A stretch of 41,338 bases of DNA from Spirochaetales bacterium (GCA_016930085.1 JAFGHO010000075.1:1-41338), one strand, 5' to 3'. Numbered from the stretch's first letter, positions 25,463 through 34,388 are shown. Made by a program: numbers and translations. The notes: generated by a model from the letters alone, not told the origin.

Positions 25463-26818
25463 ATGGATGAAAAAGCCGAACGAAAAAACGAATGGACCCC
25501 CTCGAGCTGGCAAAATAAAAAGGCGCTTCAACAGCCGGTCTACCGGGATGATGAGGGGTACCGGAGGGTGATCGGGCGGCTTACGAGTTATCCGCCCTTG
25601 ATTTCACCGGGTGAAATCGACCGTCTCAAACGGAAAATCGGTGAGGCGGGGGAAGGAGAAGGATTCATTTTACAGGGGGGGGACTGCGTCGAGCGTTTCA
25701 TCGATTGCAACGAAAGGACGATCACCAACAAGTTCAAGATCATTCTGCAGATGAGTGTGATCCTCACCTATGCGGCGAGAAAACCGGTCATCAGGATCGG
25801 ACGAATCGCCGGGCAGTATTCGAAACCCCGCTCCAATGAAACGGAAGTGATAAAGGGCGTCGAGATTCCCGTATACCGCGGGGACGGCATCAATGGTTAC
25901 GATCCGGAGAAAGCGAAGCGGGAGCCCGATAGTCTGAGGCTTTTGGAAAGTTTTTATCATTCGGCTGTCACCATCAATTATATCCGGGCCCTGATCGCGG
26001 GCGGGTTCGCCGACCTGCACCGGCCCTTTACATGGAATCTCTATGAAATCGAACAAACTGAAAAATGGCCCGAATACCGCGACATTCTGGAACAGATCCT
26101 CGATGCGATACGTTTTATGGAAACATTCGGCGGGGTCAATACCGATACACTCGGCAGTATCGAGTTCTATACCTCGCACGAGGGGCTGCACCTGGGTTAT
26201 GAGGAGGCGATGACGAGACGGGATGAACGGCTCGGCCGTTACCTCAACTGCGGAGCGCATATGCTCTGGATCGGTGAAAGGACCAGGCATCCGGACGGCG
26301 CGCATGTCGAATATTTCAGGGGGGTCGATAATCCGATCGCCATAAAAATCGGTCCGTCAATCGACAAGGATGAGATGACCGGTCTGATCGGCATACTCAA
26401 TCCGAAAAACGAAAAGGGAAGAATCACGATCATCACGAGACTCGGCAGGGACAGGGCGGGCGACGTTCTTCCCGGCCTGATTGCGGCAGTACGGAAATCC
26501 CGCCAGTCGGTCACCTGGAGCTGCGATCCCATGCACGGCAATACCGATATCACCGAAACCGGAGTGAAAACACGGAATTTCGACAATATACTCGGGGAAT
26601 TGAAGGAAAGTTATGTCATCCACCGGGACCGGAAGAGCATCCTGTCCGGCGTCCATTTCGAACTTACCGGCGATGATGTCACCGAATGTATCGGGGGGGC
26701 GGTCGACCTGACGGCCAACGATCTTTCACGGAATTATCAATCATATTGCGATCCCCGTCTCAATTACGCGCAGAGTATGGAGATGGCCTTTCTCATCGCG
26801 AAATTGATTAAAACATAG
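25463..26818 (+). CDS. Class II 3-deoxy-7-phosphoheptulonate (DAHP) synthase
   Basis: A 451-residue enzyme that joins phosphoenolpyruvate and erythrose 4-phosphate to DAHP, the first step of the shikimate pathway. It is the class II (plant/Mycobacterium AroG) type: W..SSWQNKKALQQPVYRDDE near the start, LQGGDCVERF (metal Cys), RIGRIAGQYSKPRSN, GAHMLWIGERTRHPDGAHVE and WSCDPMHGNTDITETGVKTR (metal His, Glu). The start ATG 25463 has GGAG 9 bases before; the TTG at 25454 is too close to a site. Length is typical for the class. It follows a radical SAM gene and is two genes from transketolase, which supplies its substrate. Class II members are common in biosynthetic clusters, but no other such genes are here. 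Confidence 0.93.
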   Translation: MDEKAERKNEWTPSSWQNKKALQQPVYRDDEGYRRVIGRLTSYPPLISPGEIDRLKRKIGEAGEGEGFILQGGDCVERFIDCNERTITNKFKIILQMSVILTYAARKPVIRIGRIAGQYSKPRSNETEVIKGVEIPVYRGDGINGYDPEKAKREPDSLRLLESFYHSAVTINYIRALIAGGFADLHRPFTWNLYEIEQTEKWPEYRDILEQILDAIRFMETFGGVNTDTLGSIEFYTSHEGLHLGYEEAMTRRDERLGRYLNCGAHMLWIGERTRHPDGAHVEYFRGVDNPIAIKIGPSIDKDEMTGLIGILNPKNEKGRITIITRLGRDRAGDVLPGLIAAVRKSRQSVTWSCDPMHGNTDITETGVKTRNFDNILGELKESYVIHRDRKSILSGVHFELTGDDVTECIGGAVDLTANDLSRNYQSYCDPRLNYAQSMEMAFLIAKLIKT

Positions 26819-26837
26819 AAACGGAGGATATATATCG

Positions 26838-27368
26838 ATGGATCTTTTTACGGCGATTGAAAAAAGGCATAGTTACCGGGGGGATTTCAGGGACATTCCG
26901 ATCCCGAGGAAGGATCTCGAAAGGATCGTTGATGCCGGAATCCGGGCCCCTTCGGGGAGAAATGAACAGACAACGGCGTTTGTCATTGTCGACGATGAAT
27001 CCAGGCTCCGGGACTTAGCCGGTATCGTGAAAAAACCGGTCGTCTCGTCGGCGAAGGCGGTCATTGCCTGTATCGTCGAACACCGCCCGGTTTACAAGGG
27101 GATTTCGTTCGCGGTCGAGGATTGCGCCGCGGCAACGGAGAACATGCTGCTGGCGATTACCGCGCTCGGGTACGCATCGGTGTGGATCGACGGGAATATC
27201 CGTGTTGACGGAAAGGCGGAAAAGCTGAAACGCCTGCTGCGTCTGCCGGATAACCGGGAGGTCCGGGTCATCCTGCCCCTGGGTGTCCCCGTGGAATCAT
27301 GCGCGCAAAAGGAAAAAAAGCCGTTTGAGGAGCGGGCATGGTACAATGAATACGGCGGAGAAGAATAG
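26838..27368 (+). CDS. Nitroreductase family protein (FMN-dependent)
   Basis: A 176-residue flavoenzyme of the nitroreductase fold. IEKRHSYRGDFRDIPI carries the Arg-Ser/His FMN-phosphate contacts, DAGIRAPSGRNEQ and the later AVEDCAAATENMLLAITALG are the conserved core, and the C-terminal VRVILPLGVPVE is the usual closing strand. It probably works as a dimer and reduces quinone, nitro or similar groups with NAD(P)H. The ATG at 26838 has CGGAGG 11 bases before it. It follows DAHP synthase by 19 bases and precedes the PPIase fusion by 12, so it is part of the long co-directional run. Confidence 0.85.
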   Translation: MDLFTAIEKRHSYRGDFRDIPIPRKDLERIVDAGIRAPSGRNEQTTAFVIVDDESRLRDLAGIVKKPVVSSAKAVIACIVEHRPVYKGISFAVEDCAAATENMLLAITALGYASVWIDGNIRVDGKAEKLKRLLRLPDNREVRVILPLGVPVESCAQKEKKPFEERAWYNEYGGEE

Positions 27369-27380
27369 GCGGGCGGCGCG

Positions 27381-28505
27381 ATGACAATGATTCGTTTTGT
27401 TTTCATTACCCTTGTCTGCCTCTTGTTTTTTTTCTGCTGCGAGAATGACGGAAGGAACCTTCCTCCCGGACTCTATGCGGATATCGAAACAAACAGGGGG
27501 ACGTTTACTCTCAGACTCGACTTTGACAAACTGCCGATGACCGTTTCCAATTTCGTCGGTCTTGCTTCCGGTTTGTTCAAAGACGGCGGAAGCATCGGGC
27601 GCCGTTTTTACGAAAATACCGTATTTTACGATGTCATAGACAATCTCATGGTCGCAGGCGGAGATCCTTACGGTGACGGCCGGGGCGGTCCCGGTTATAC
27701 GATACCATATGAATCCAATCCGGGAGTAACGCATAATGTCCCTTATACCATTTCGATGGTCAGGTGCGGGAACGAGGTCCATGGAAGCGGGTTCGCCGTT
27801 TACCGTGTCCCCGCCCCCTGGCTCGACGGCCTGCAGCCCGCTTTCGGCAGGGTGATACGCGGCACGGAAACCGTCGATGCCCTTCAGCGGGGAGATTATA
27901 TAAAGAAAGCGACCGTTATACGGATTGGAAGCGCGGCAAACGCATTCAGGGTCGATGACGATATGTTCGAGAAACTTCGGGGCAATGTGACGAACAGGAT
28001 ACGGGACCGGAAGCGGAGTGTGATGGAAAATCAGCGCCTGGAGCTCGAGCGGCGCCTGCCGGGGGTTGCCGAAAATCCCCAGGGGTTGGCCGATCTGATC
28101 GAACGGGAAGGGGAGGGTGAACCCCCGGAAGAAGGAGACAGACTCGTCATTGTCTATACGGTCGAACTCCCCGACGGGTCGGTTATCATGAGTTCACAAA
28201 GCTCAACCGATTATTCGATATTTATCACCGGCGATATCATCAAGGGATTGAAAGAGACGATCATGCAGATGAAAAAGGGCGAATCGAGGGTGATCGTCGT
28301 TCCTCCGGACTATGGTTTCGGCGGATCGGGAGTACCCGGACTCGTCCCACCAGATACTTTTCTCATTTTCAGGATCGAGCTTGTCGATTATGATACGCAA
28401 ACGGCCTCCGATGGCGTATCCTCTTCCGGCGGCTGGGTTTTTACCTCTCCGTTAGGGAAAGCGGGTGAAGAAGCGGCGCCGCGCGCGGGATCGGAACAAC
28501 AATAA
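27381..28505 (+). CDS. Cyclophilin-FKBP fusion lipoprotein (peptidyl-prolyl isomerase)
   Basis: A 374-residue protein with two prolyl-isomerase domains. Residues 1-19 are a signal peptide with the lipobox-like LFFFC and C19/C20, so it is probably lipid-anchored. Residues 33-185 are a cyclophilin domain (IETNRGTFTLRLDFDKLPMT, VAGGDPYGDGRGGPGYTIPY, PAPWLDGLQPAFGRVIRG). In the active-site strand the normal F-H-R-V-I reads F-Y-D-V-I, so the catalytic Arg is D84 and the His is Y83. A charged helical linker (190-250) follows. Residues 251-338 are an FKBP domain (GDRLVIVYTVELPDGS, GLKETIMQMKKGESRVIVVP, YGFGGSGVPGLVPPDTFLIF) with the usual core. The C-terminal tail is loose. The start has a weak ribosome site; a second ATG lies two codons in. 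It likely helps fold exported proteins. Confidence 0.85.
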   Translation: MTMIRFVFITLVCLLFFFCCENDGRNLPPGLYADIETNRGTFTLRLDFDKLPMTVSNFVGLASGLFKDGGSIGRRFYENTVFYDVIDNLMVAGGDPYGDGRGGPGYTIPYESNPGVTHNVPYTISMVRCGNEVHGSGFAVYRVPAPWLDGLQPAFGRVIRGTETVDALQRGDYIKKATVIRIGSAANAFRVDDDMFEKLRGNVTNRIRDRKRSVMENQRLELERRLPGVAENPQGLADLIEREGEGEPPEEGDRLVIVYTVELPDGSVIMSSQSSTDYSIFITGDIIKGLKETIMQMKKGESRVIVVPPDYGFGGSGVPGLVPPDTFLIFRIELVDYDTQTASDGVSSSGGWVFTSPLGKAGEEAAPRAGSEQQ

Positions 28506-28520
28506 ATGAGAGGGTGAGGT

Positions 28521-29201
28521 ATGGAATCGAGAAAGGACTACCGGTTCGTCTTGATCTGGATCGTTCTGTATGCCGTTGCCATGGGATTACTTGAAGCGGC
28601 CCTGGTCGTGTATCTGCGCGAACTCTACTACCCCGGCAATATCCGACTGATATTTCCCGTTACGATGTTTTCACGCGGGGATCTTCTTTTGGAACTTTGC
28701 AGGGAGGCGGCGACGGTCGTCATGATCCTGGCAGTCGCGGTTCTGGTCGAAAAGAAAAAGCCGGTCCGGGTTTTTGCCTGTTTCGTGCTTATCTTCGGCA
28801 TATGGGATCTCACCTATTATCTGTGGCTGAAGGTGTTCATCAACTGGCCGCTCGATTTCCTCGAGTGGGATGTCCTCTTTCTCATTCCCTGGGTCTGGTT
28901 GGGGCCGTGGCTCTGTCCCGCCCTTATCTCCGTTCTCTTTATTGTCTGGGGCGGCATTGTGCTTCTTTCTTCAAGAGATATATCGTTCACACTTCCCGGT
29001 TTTCTTGTTTTTCTTTTGGGGTGCATCCTCTGCCTTGCCGCTTTTCTCGAACCGGGGCTGCGGATATTGCTGGAACAGGGGCCCGAAGGTTTTTCGACGT
29101 ATATGCCCCGTGATTTCCTGTGGTGGCTTTTTCTGCCGGGTTTTCTGCTTGTGGCGGCGGGACTCGGCTCGGCCGTCGTCCGCATGCGGGACCTTCCGTG
29201 A
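28521..29201 (+). CDS. Multi-pass membrane protein, unknown
   Basis: A 226-residue inner-membrane protein with six likely helices (about 8-30, 58-76, 82-103, 112-146, 155-178 and 196-216). IWIVLYAVAMGLLEAALVVY near the start carries a Glu inside the first helix, and FGIWDLTYYLWLKVFINWPL holds a conserved-looking WD..YY..L. I do not recognise a named family; similar unlabelled proteins occur in many environmental genomes. GAGAGGGTGAGGT precedes the ATG, and it is 15 bases after the PPIase gene, so it is co-transcribed with it. No transporter or enzyme motif is visible. Confidence 0.7.
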   Translation: MESRKDYRFVLIWIVLYAVAMGLLEAALVVYLRELYYPGNIRLIFPVTMFSRGDLLLELCREAATVVMILAVAVLVEKKKPVRVFACFVLIFGIWDLTYYLWLKVFINWPLDFLEWDVLFLIPWVWLGPWLCPALISVLFIVWGGIVLLSSRDISFTLPGFLVFLLGCILCLAAFLEPGLRILLEQGPEGFSTYMPRDFLWWLFLPGFLLVAAGLGSAVVRMRDLP

Positions 29202-29284
29202 CATGCCTTCCCCGTTCGGATATTGAGTTTCGCGTTTGGGTCGTTATCGCTTCCCGATGCCCTGTCTTTTTTCCCGAATCGGAT

Positions 29285-29314
29285 TTGACAAACGGCTGCT
29301 TCTCACCCTACAAT
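29285..29314 (+). promoter_or_regulatory. Sigma-70-type promoter of the hydrolase gene
   Basis: TTGACA (29285-29290), an 18-base spacer, then TACAAT (29309-29314). It lies 105 bases before the start at 29420 and starts a new unit after the 218-base gap. Confidence 0.6.
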
Positions 29315-29419
29315 TGATAGAGGCGGACCGATGTGAAATGCCGCGGGATCCCTTTTTTAAGGATCGATCGCGTGGAACGGTCGCGTCACGGTATTTCAGG
29401 CAAAAGGGCGGATTGAACC

Positions 29420-30769
29420 ATGAAAAACTTCGCGTTGTTCGTCTCCCTTCCCTGTGTCCTCATGCTGGGGGAAGGATGCGGCGCGGGCCCTCCCGGTCAA
29501 AAGGAGTGCGGTATGCTCGCACGGGAAATGGTCGATCACCTTGTCCGAGAGCATTATGATGAAGTATACCGGCAATGTAATCTGCTTCTCAAAAACAAGG
29601 TCTCGAAAGAGGCGTTTATCGCCGGGTGGGAAGGATTCGTCCGGCCGTACGGAACGTTCAGGAACGTACTCAATGAAGAGAGCGAGGTAACGGGCGAGTT
29701 CAGGTCGGTGTATATCACCTGTCAATTCGAAGCCGGCGCGATCGACGTAAAAATCACGTTCACCCCGCGAAAAACAATCACCTCACTCACGGTCGTCCCC
29801 GCCTATTCGGCCCTTGCCTACGTCCCGCCGGACTACGTAAAGACCGGTTTTTTCGAGGAAAAGGAAGTGATCGTGGAAACGGCCGGGTGGAAATTGCCGG
29901 GAACGCTTACCGTACCCCGCGGCAAAGGACCGTTTCCCGGCCTCGTTCTGGTTCATGGTTCGGGACCGAACGACAGGGACGAGACGGTCGGTCCCAACAA
30001 ACCTTTTCGCGACATCGCGTGGGGGTGCGCTTCGAACGGCATAGCCGTGTTGAGGTACGAGAAACGGACAAAGCATTACGGGGCGATTCTTGTAAAGGAA
30101 GAACACACCATCACCGTCATGGAAGAAACGATCGCGGACGCGATCCGGGCGGCCGCTTTGCTTCGCGGGGAGGAAAAAATAGTCAGCGATCGTGTTTTTC
30201 TTCTCGGTCACAGTCTCGGCGGAATGCTCGCCCCGCGGATCGGCTCTCTGGATAAGGAGATCGCCGGCTTCATCATCATGGCGGGCCCGACAAGGAAACT
30301 CGAAGATATCATTCTCGAACAGACCGCTTATCTGGCTCGGCTCGACGGGATGATCTCTGAAGACGATAAAAAGAAGATCGGCGAACTGGAGACGGCGGCA
30401 GAGCTTATAAAGAGTGAAGGGCTCGCCCCCGATACCCCGAAAGAAAAGCTTATGGGATTGCAGGCGGCCTATTGGCTCGATTTGCGTGATTATCGTCCGA
30501 TCGATACGGCAAAGAGAATAAGCCGGCCATTGCTGATCCTGCAGGGGGCGCGCGATTACCAGGTAACGGTCGAAGATTTCAATGCGTGGAAAGCCTCGCT
30601 CGGCGGAAAGGAAAATGTCGGGTTCAGGTTGTACGAGCGGCTCAATCATCTTTTCATGAGCGGGGAAGGTAAAAGCACGCCGCAGGAATATCAGACGCCC
30701 GGCCACGTCGACCGCGCGGTCATCGACGATATATGCGAATGGATTTCACGGCACAAAACCGGCAGGTAA
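29420..30769 (+). CDS. Alpha/beta hydrolase with N-terminal DUF3887 domain
   Basis: A 449-residue exported hydrolase. Residues 1-19 are a signal peptide, and LMLGEGC (C20) could be a lax lipobox. Residues 33-125 match DUF3887 (LVREHYDEVYRQCNLLLKNK...VSKEAFIAGWEGFVRPYGTF). Residues 150-440 are an alpha/beta hydrolase of the dienelactone/S9-like group: PFPGLVLVHGSGPNDRDET forms the oxyanion loop, GHSLGG has S265, LQGARDYQV has the Asp and YERLNHLF has the His. The same two-domain layout is common in bacteria; the substrate is usually unknown and esters or peptides are possible. It has its own promoter candidate and is 52 bases before the PilZ gene. Confidence 0.88.
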   Translation: MKNFALFVSLPCVLMLGEGCGAGPPGQKECGMLAREMVDHLVREHYDEVYRQCNLLLKNKVSKEAFIAGWEGFVRPYGTFRNVLNEESEVTGEFRSVYITCQFEAGAIDVKITFTPRKTITSLTVVPAYSALAYVPPDYVKTGFFEEKEVIVETAGWKLPGTLTVPRGKGPFPGLVLVHGSGPNDRDETVGPNKPFRDIAWGCASNGIAVLRYEKRTKHYGAILVKEEHTITVMEETIADAIRAAALLRGEEKIVSDRVFLLGHSLGGMLAPRIGSLDKEIAGFIIMAGPTRKLEDIILEQTAYLARLDGMISEDDKKKIGELETAAELIKSEGLAPDTPKEKLMGLQAAYWLDLRDYRPIDTAKRISRPLLILQGARDYQVTVEDFNAWKASLGGKENVGFRLYERLNHLFMSGEGKSTPQEYQTPGHVDRAVIDDICEWISRHKTGR

Positions 30770-30821
30770 ACGATAAACGGAAGGCCGTCGGCCCGGATGA
30801 GTTTATAGGGAGGAAAAGCGT

Positions 30822-31160
30822 ATGCAAGAACGAAGAAGACACAAACGTATTAATATCTCATTGGATGTGGAGTACAATATGAGTCGGGAACAAGCCTCCT
30901 ACGGAGCTGATTCCAAAAATCTCAGCCAAAGCGGTATCTGCCTGATAACGCGTTCGTCGCTGATCCCGGGCCAGATTCTGGATCTCAAATTCACGCTTCC
31001 TGCGGGTTCCGGAAAAATCAAGGTGACCGGGAAAGTCATCTGGGAAGATTATATCAGCGAAAAAGAATATTATATCAATGGTATCGAGTTTATCGAAATC
31101 GAACGATCGGATGTCGAACTGCTGAGCAAGTTCGTCGATAAAGCCACTTTTATTATGTAG
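30822..31160 (+). CDS. PilZ domain protein (cyclic-di-GMP binding)
   Basis: A 112-residue protein that is only a PilZ domain. ERRRHKRI gives the RxxxR motif and NLSQSGI gives the (D/N)xSxxG motif, with Asn in the first place. The following strands GQILDLKFTLP, GKIKVTGKVIW and YINGIEFIEI are typical. It should bind cyclic-di-GMP and pass the signal to a partner such as a motility or secretion protein. ATG 30822 follows GGAGG at a good distance. It is 52 bases after the hydrolase gene, and no motility gene lies nearby to show its target. Confidence 0.9.
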   Translation: MQERRRHKRINISLDVEYNMSREQASYGADSKNLSQSGICLITRSSLIPGQILDLKFTLPAGSGKIKVTGKVIWEDYISEKEYYINGIEFIEIERSDVELLSKFVDKATFIM

Positions 31161-31372
31161 AAAAACTCACGTCTTCATCCCCGCCGCTCACGATCCGGGT
31201 TTTGCTTCCGAAAGAACGTATATAGCCGGAATTTTATCCGTTTCCAGAGTGACGGTTTTTGCGGCGTTTTTTTCCTCGGCGGATTCCATTTCATGTAATC
31301 CCTGTCTTCAAGGCCCATAACGACAACCTACTCGTCCAGCCTCATCCTGTCAAGGCCGGAATGTGGGGCTTC

Positions 31373-31401
31373 TTGACAGATGTGACGAATCTCTTTACAC
31401 T
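31373..31401 (+). promoter_or_regulatory. Sigma-70-type promoter of the dehydrogenase gene
   Basis: TTGACA (31373-31378), an exact 17-base spacer, then TACACT (31396-31401). It lies about 100 bases before the start at 31502 and within the 341-base gap after the PilZ gene. I see nothing else specific in that gap. Confidence 0.65.
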
Positions 31402-31501
31402 TGGGCAGCCGGTAACGGGAACGGCGGGATGCGGCTTTACGGATATCTTTGGCATTGATGAAAGCGGCCGTTTTTTGAAAAAGACAGATGAGGAGAAAAT
31501 G

Positions 31502-32623
31502 ATGGATATAAACGATGTAAAACACGTCAATATCGATGTCGAGGTGCTGCGGCGGTTCACATTTGATGTCTTTTGCGGTCTTGGTGTTCCAGAGGCGGAA
31601 GCGCGGGTTTGTACCGATGTGCTTATAACCGCAGACCTTCGGGGTATCGATTCGCACGGTATCGGGAGGCTCTCCCTTTATTATGACCGTATAAAAGCAG
31701 GGATCCAGAAACCGGTCACGGACATCACGATCGTAAAGGAAACGGAAACAACGGCGACCATCGACGGCGGGCACGGCATGGGCCATTTCGTCGCATACAA
31801 GGCCATGAGGCTGGCGATCGACAAGGCCAGGATGTACGGTATGGGAAGCTCCGCGGTCCGTAACTCGACGCATTTCGGGATCGCGGGTTACTACGCGCTT
31901 ATGGCGGTCGAGGCGGGGATGGTCGGGGTGAGTATCACCAACGCGCGTCCCTCGATTCCGCCCACATTCGGGGTCGAACCGATGTACGGCACCAATCCGC
32001 TGACATTCGGCGCTCCCACGGACGAACCCTTTCCCTTTCTCATCGATTGCGCGACCTCGATTTCACAACGCGGTAAAATCGAACTCCTCGACCGGGCGGG
32101 GAAACCCACCCCCGAAGGGTGGGCGATCGACGCGGAGGGAAAGCCCCATACGGAAACGAAAAAACTTCTCAAAGACCTTGTGGACGGGACCGCCGCCCTT
32201 CTGCCCATGGGGGGCGCGGGCGAGGAACTCGGCGGCCACAAGGGATACGGGTGGGCGATCATGATCGAGATCCTTTCCGCCGCGCTTCAGGACGGCGCCT
32301 TTCTGAAAGGTTTGAGCGGGTACGACGACGACGGGAACCGAACGCCGTACCGGCTGGGCCATTTTTTCGCCGCGATCAATATCGAGAATTTCCTGCCGCT
32401 TCCGCGCTTTAAAAAGACGGCGGGGGAGATCCTTCGCCGGCTCAGGAACTCGAAAAAGGAACCGGGACAACAAAGGATTTACACCGCGGGTGAAAAGGAA
32501 TACGAGACGGAGGTCTTAAGGAAGCGCGGCGGCATCCCGGTGAACGAAAACCTGATGAAACAGCTTGTCAGGATGAAAGAAGGACTCGGCCTTTCGGGGT
32601 ACGACGGGGTGTTGTCAGCATAG
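31502..32623 (+). CDS. Malate/L-lactate/ureidoglycolate dehydrogenase family oxidoreductase
   Basis: A 373-residue NAD(P)-dependent 2-hydroxyacid dehydrogenase of the unusual LDH2/MDH (DpkA/YlbC/ComC) fold. DLRGIDSHGIGRLSLYYDRI, the catalytic His in NSTHFGIAGYYALMA, and ITNARPSIPPTFGVEPMYGT with NPLTFGAPTD are the family blocks, and the C-terminal ELGGHKGYGWAIMIEILSAA is the G-rich helix near the cofactor. It reduces a 2-oxoacid to the 2-hydroxyacid or back; which one cannot be read. I pick ATG 31502 since AGGAG lies 6 bases before it, while the ATG at 31499 is too close. Its end overlaps the opposing deacetylase gene by 9 bases. Confidence 0.9.
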   Translation: MDINDVKHVNIDVEVLRRFTFDVFCGLGVPEAEARVCTDVLITADLRGIDSHGIGRLSLYYDRIKAGIQKPVTDITIVKETETTATIDGGHGMGHFVAYKAMRLAIDKARMYGMGSSAVRNSTHFGIAGYYALMAVEAGMVGVSITNARPSIPPTFGVEPMYGTNPLTFGAPTDEPFPFLIDCATSISQRGKIELLDRAGKPTPEGWAIDAEGKPHTETKKLLKDLVDGTAALLPMGGAGEELGGHKGYGWAIMIEILSAALQDGAFLKGLSGYDDDGNRTPYRLGHFFAAINIENFLPLPRFKKTAGEILRRLRNSKKEPGQQRIYTAGEKEYETEVLRKRGGIPVNENLMKQLVRMKEGLGLSGYDGVLSA

Positions 32624-33658
32624 ATTGTGAAGGTGTTCGACGCTCTTGAGCACCGCGGTCACGTCGCATTCCGGTTCCGCCTCGCCGAACGAAGTGTCGT
32701 CGAAGGACAGGTCGTCGAACGACGATTCACCGATGAGGCTCCGCACGATGTTGCCGGTTCCGGCGGCGAGGACGCCGGGGTTGTACCCGCCTTCAAGACA
32801 AAAGACGATACGGCCGGAGCACAGTTTTTTCGCGGCGGCTGCAAGCGACCCGCACATCCAGTGATAGGTGCGCAGCCCGAGTCCCGTCTCCGAGAGCCGG
32901 TCGGCGCGGTGGGCGTCGAAGCCGACGGAGATAAAAATAAAATCGGGCCGGAAACGGTCGAGTACCGGCAGAACGATTTTCGTAAAGGCGCCGGTATAGG
33001 CGTGGTCGCCCGCGAATGGGGGAAAGGGAATGTTGACGGTCGTGCCTTCCGCCTCTCCCTCGCCCCGTTCGAGCAGCGCCCCGGTTCCCGGATAATGGGG
33101 GTACTGGTGTATCGAGACGTACAGCGCGGCGGGATTCTTATAGAAAATCTCCTGCGTTCCGTTTCCGTGATGGACGTCGATATCGACGACGGCCGCTTTT
33201 TTGCATGATGGATCTTTCAGGGCGGCTTTCATGCCGATGGCGACCGTGTTGAAGAGGCAGAAGCCCATGGACCGGTAGGTCGTCGCGTGATGGCCGGGCG
33301 GCCTGGCCAGGACGATGCCGTTCGAAAGGTCGCCCGCGAGAATCGAACGGGTCAGGTCGATCATTCCGCCCGCCGCCATGGACGCTGCTTCATACGAATA
33401 TTGGTTAACGTAGGTATCCTCGTCGATCTGGCCGTATCCTTCGCTGCACAGTTCGCGGACGAGCCGGACGAGCGATGGGTGGTGGCAGGTGCAGAGTTCG
33501 TCTTCGGAAGCAGGCCTTGCCGCTGCCTTCACCATGCGGGAAAGAAGCCCGCGTTCTTCGAGGTACTCCATGATCGCCCGAAGCCGCCCGGGGTTTTCCG
33601 GATGGCCGGGAAGATCGTGTTTCAGGAAAATGTCGTCGTAAACGTATCCCGTCCGCAT
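32615..33658 (-). CDS. Histone deacetylase family protein (acetylpolyamine/AcuC-like)
   Basis: A 347-residue zinc deacetylase. PGHPENPGRLRAIMEYLEER begins the family, RPPGHHATTYRSMGFCLFN has H123/H124, DIDVHHGNGTQEIFY has the zinc ligands D161 and H163, and ISVGFDAHRAD holds the third ligand. It removes acetyl groups from acetyl-lysine or acetylpolyamines. I use ATG 33658; a TTG at 33667 would add three residues. No ribosome site precedes either start, and a promoter (33667-33695) sits almost on the start codon, which suggests a leaderless mRNA. It converges on the dehydrogenase gene, overlapping by 9 bases. Confidence 0.9.
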   Translation of the reverse strand: MRTGYVYDDIFLKHDLPGHPENPGRLRAIMEYLEERGLLSRMVKAAARPASEDELCTCHHPSLVRLVRELCSEGYGQIDEDTYVNQYSYEAASMAAGGMIDLTRSILAGDLSNGIVLARPPGHHATTYRSMGFCLFNTVAIGMKAALKDPSCKKAAVVDIDVHHGNGTQEIFYKNPAALYVSIHQYPHYPGTGALLERGEGEAEGTTVNIPFPPFAGDHAYTGAFTKIVLPVLDRFRPDFIFISVGFDAHRADRLSETGLGLRTYHWMCGSLAAAAKKLCSGRIVFCLEGGYNPGVLAAGTGNIVRSLIGESSFDDLSFDDTSFGEAEPECDVTAVLKSVEHLHNLC

Positions 33659-33666
33659 CGGTCTCA

Positions 33667-33695
33667 ATACTATGACAAAAAATAAAATGTTGCAA
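33667..33695 (-). promoter_or_regulatory. Promoter candidate directly before the deacetylase start
   Basis: On the minus strand TTGCAA (33695-33690), a 17-base spacer, then TAGTAT (33672-33667). Transcription would start about 7 bases later, at or next to ATG 33658. Confidence 0.4.
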
Positions 33696-33737
33696 GAGAA
33701 AGGCGGTCGTCAATAAAAAACTTTCGTTTTTACGAAA

Positions 33738-34388
33738 TCAGGCCGTTTTATTCGGGTAGGGGCAGAAGCGGGTAATTTCACATTCGGGACAAAGGGGTTT
33801 TTTCGCCTTGCACCGGTACCTGCCGTGATAGTTTACGTGCAGGGAGAAACCGGTCTGTTTTTCTTCGGGAATAATCTCACGCAATTCACGTTCGATCCGG
33901 TCGGGGTTCGCCGATGTACTCAGGGAAAGGCGGTCCGCGACGCGTTTCAGGTGGGTGTCGACCATGATCGCCGGGATGCCGAAACAATGTCCCGCGACGA
34001 CATTGGCCGTTTTGCGGCCGCAGCCGGGAAGCGACGCCATTTCATCGATACTTTGCGGGACCTCGCCGCCGAAGCGTTCGACAATGGCCGCCGAGGCGTT
34101 CTTGATCGCCTTTGCCTTGTTGCGGTAGAATCCGGTCGAGCGGATGATGGTTTCGAGGCCGGGGAGGGGGGCGGCGGCGAGGTTCCGCGCGTCCGGGTAT
34201 GTTTTGAAGAGCGCAGGGGTGACCTTGTTGACCTGCCCGTCCGTGCATTGCGCGGCCAGGATCGTGGCAATGAGGAGTTCGAACGCGTTTGTGTAATCGA
34301 GCAGGGGTTTGGGATCGGGATAGACCGATTCGAGTATCGAAAGTATTTCAAGCGCCCTTTTGCTTTTTTCTTCTTTTGAAGTATCCAT
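33738..34388 (-). CDS. nth: Endonuclease III (DNA glycosylase/AP lyase)
   Basis: A 216-residue base-excision repair enzyme that removes oxidised pyrimidines and nicks abasic sites. LPGCGRKTA gives the catalytic K126, VDTH gives D144, and the C-terminal CKAKKPLCPECEITRFC holds the 4Fe-4S ligands at C193, C200, C203 and C209 in the C-x6-C-x2-C-x5-C spacing. Length is typical. I use ATG 34388, 9 bases after GGGAG; the ATG at 34397 touches that site. The start lies inside the end of polX, overlapping by 41 bases, so it is translated from the same mRNA as the polymerase. Confidence 0.95.
   Translation of the reverse strand: MDTSKEEKSKRALEILSILESVYPDPKPLLDYTNAFELLIATILAAQCTDGQVNKVTPALFKTYPDARNLAAAPLPGLETIIRSTGFYRNKAKAIKNASAAIVERFGGEVPQSIDEMASLPGCGRKTANVVAGHCFGIPAIMVDTHLKRVADRLSLSTSANPDRIERELREIIPEEKQTGFSLHVNYHGRYRCKAKKPLCPECEITRFCPYPNKTA

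Noticed and set aside
32627-33208. 193-aa ORF antisense to the deacetylase
   Set aside because: Shadow frame of a gene with all catalytic residues intact on the other strand.
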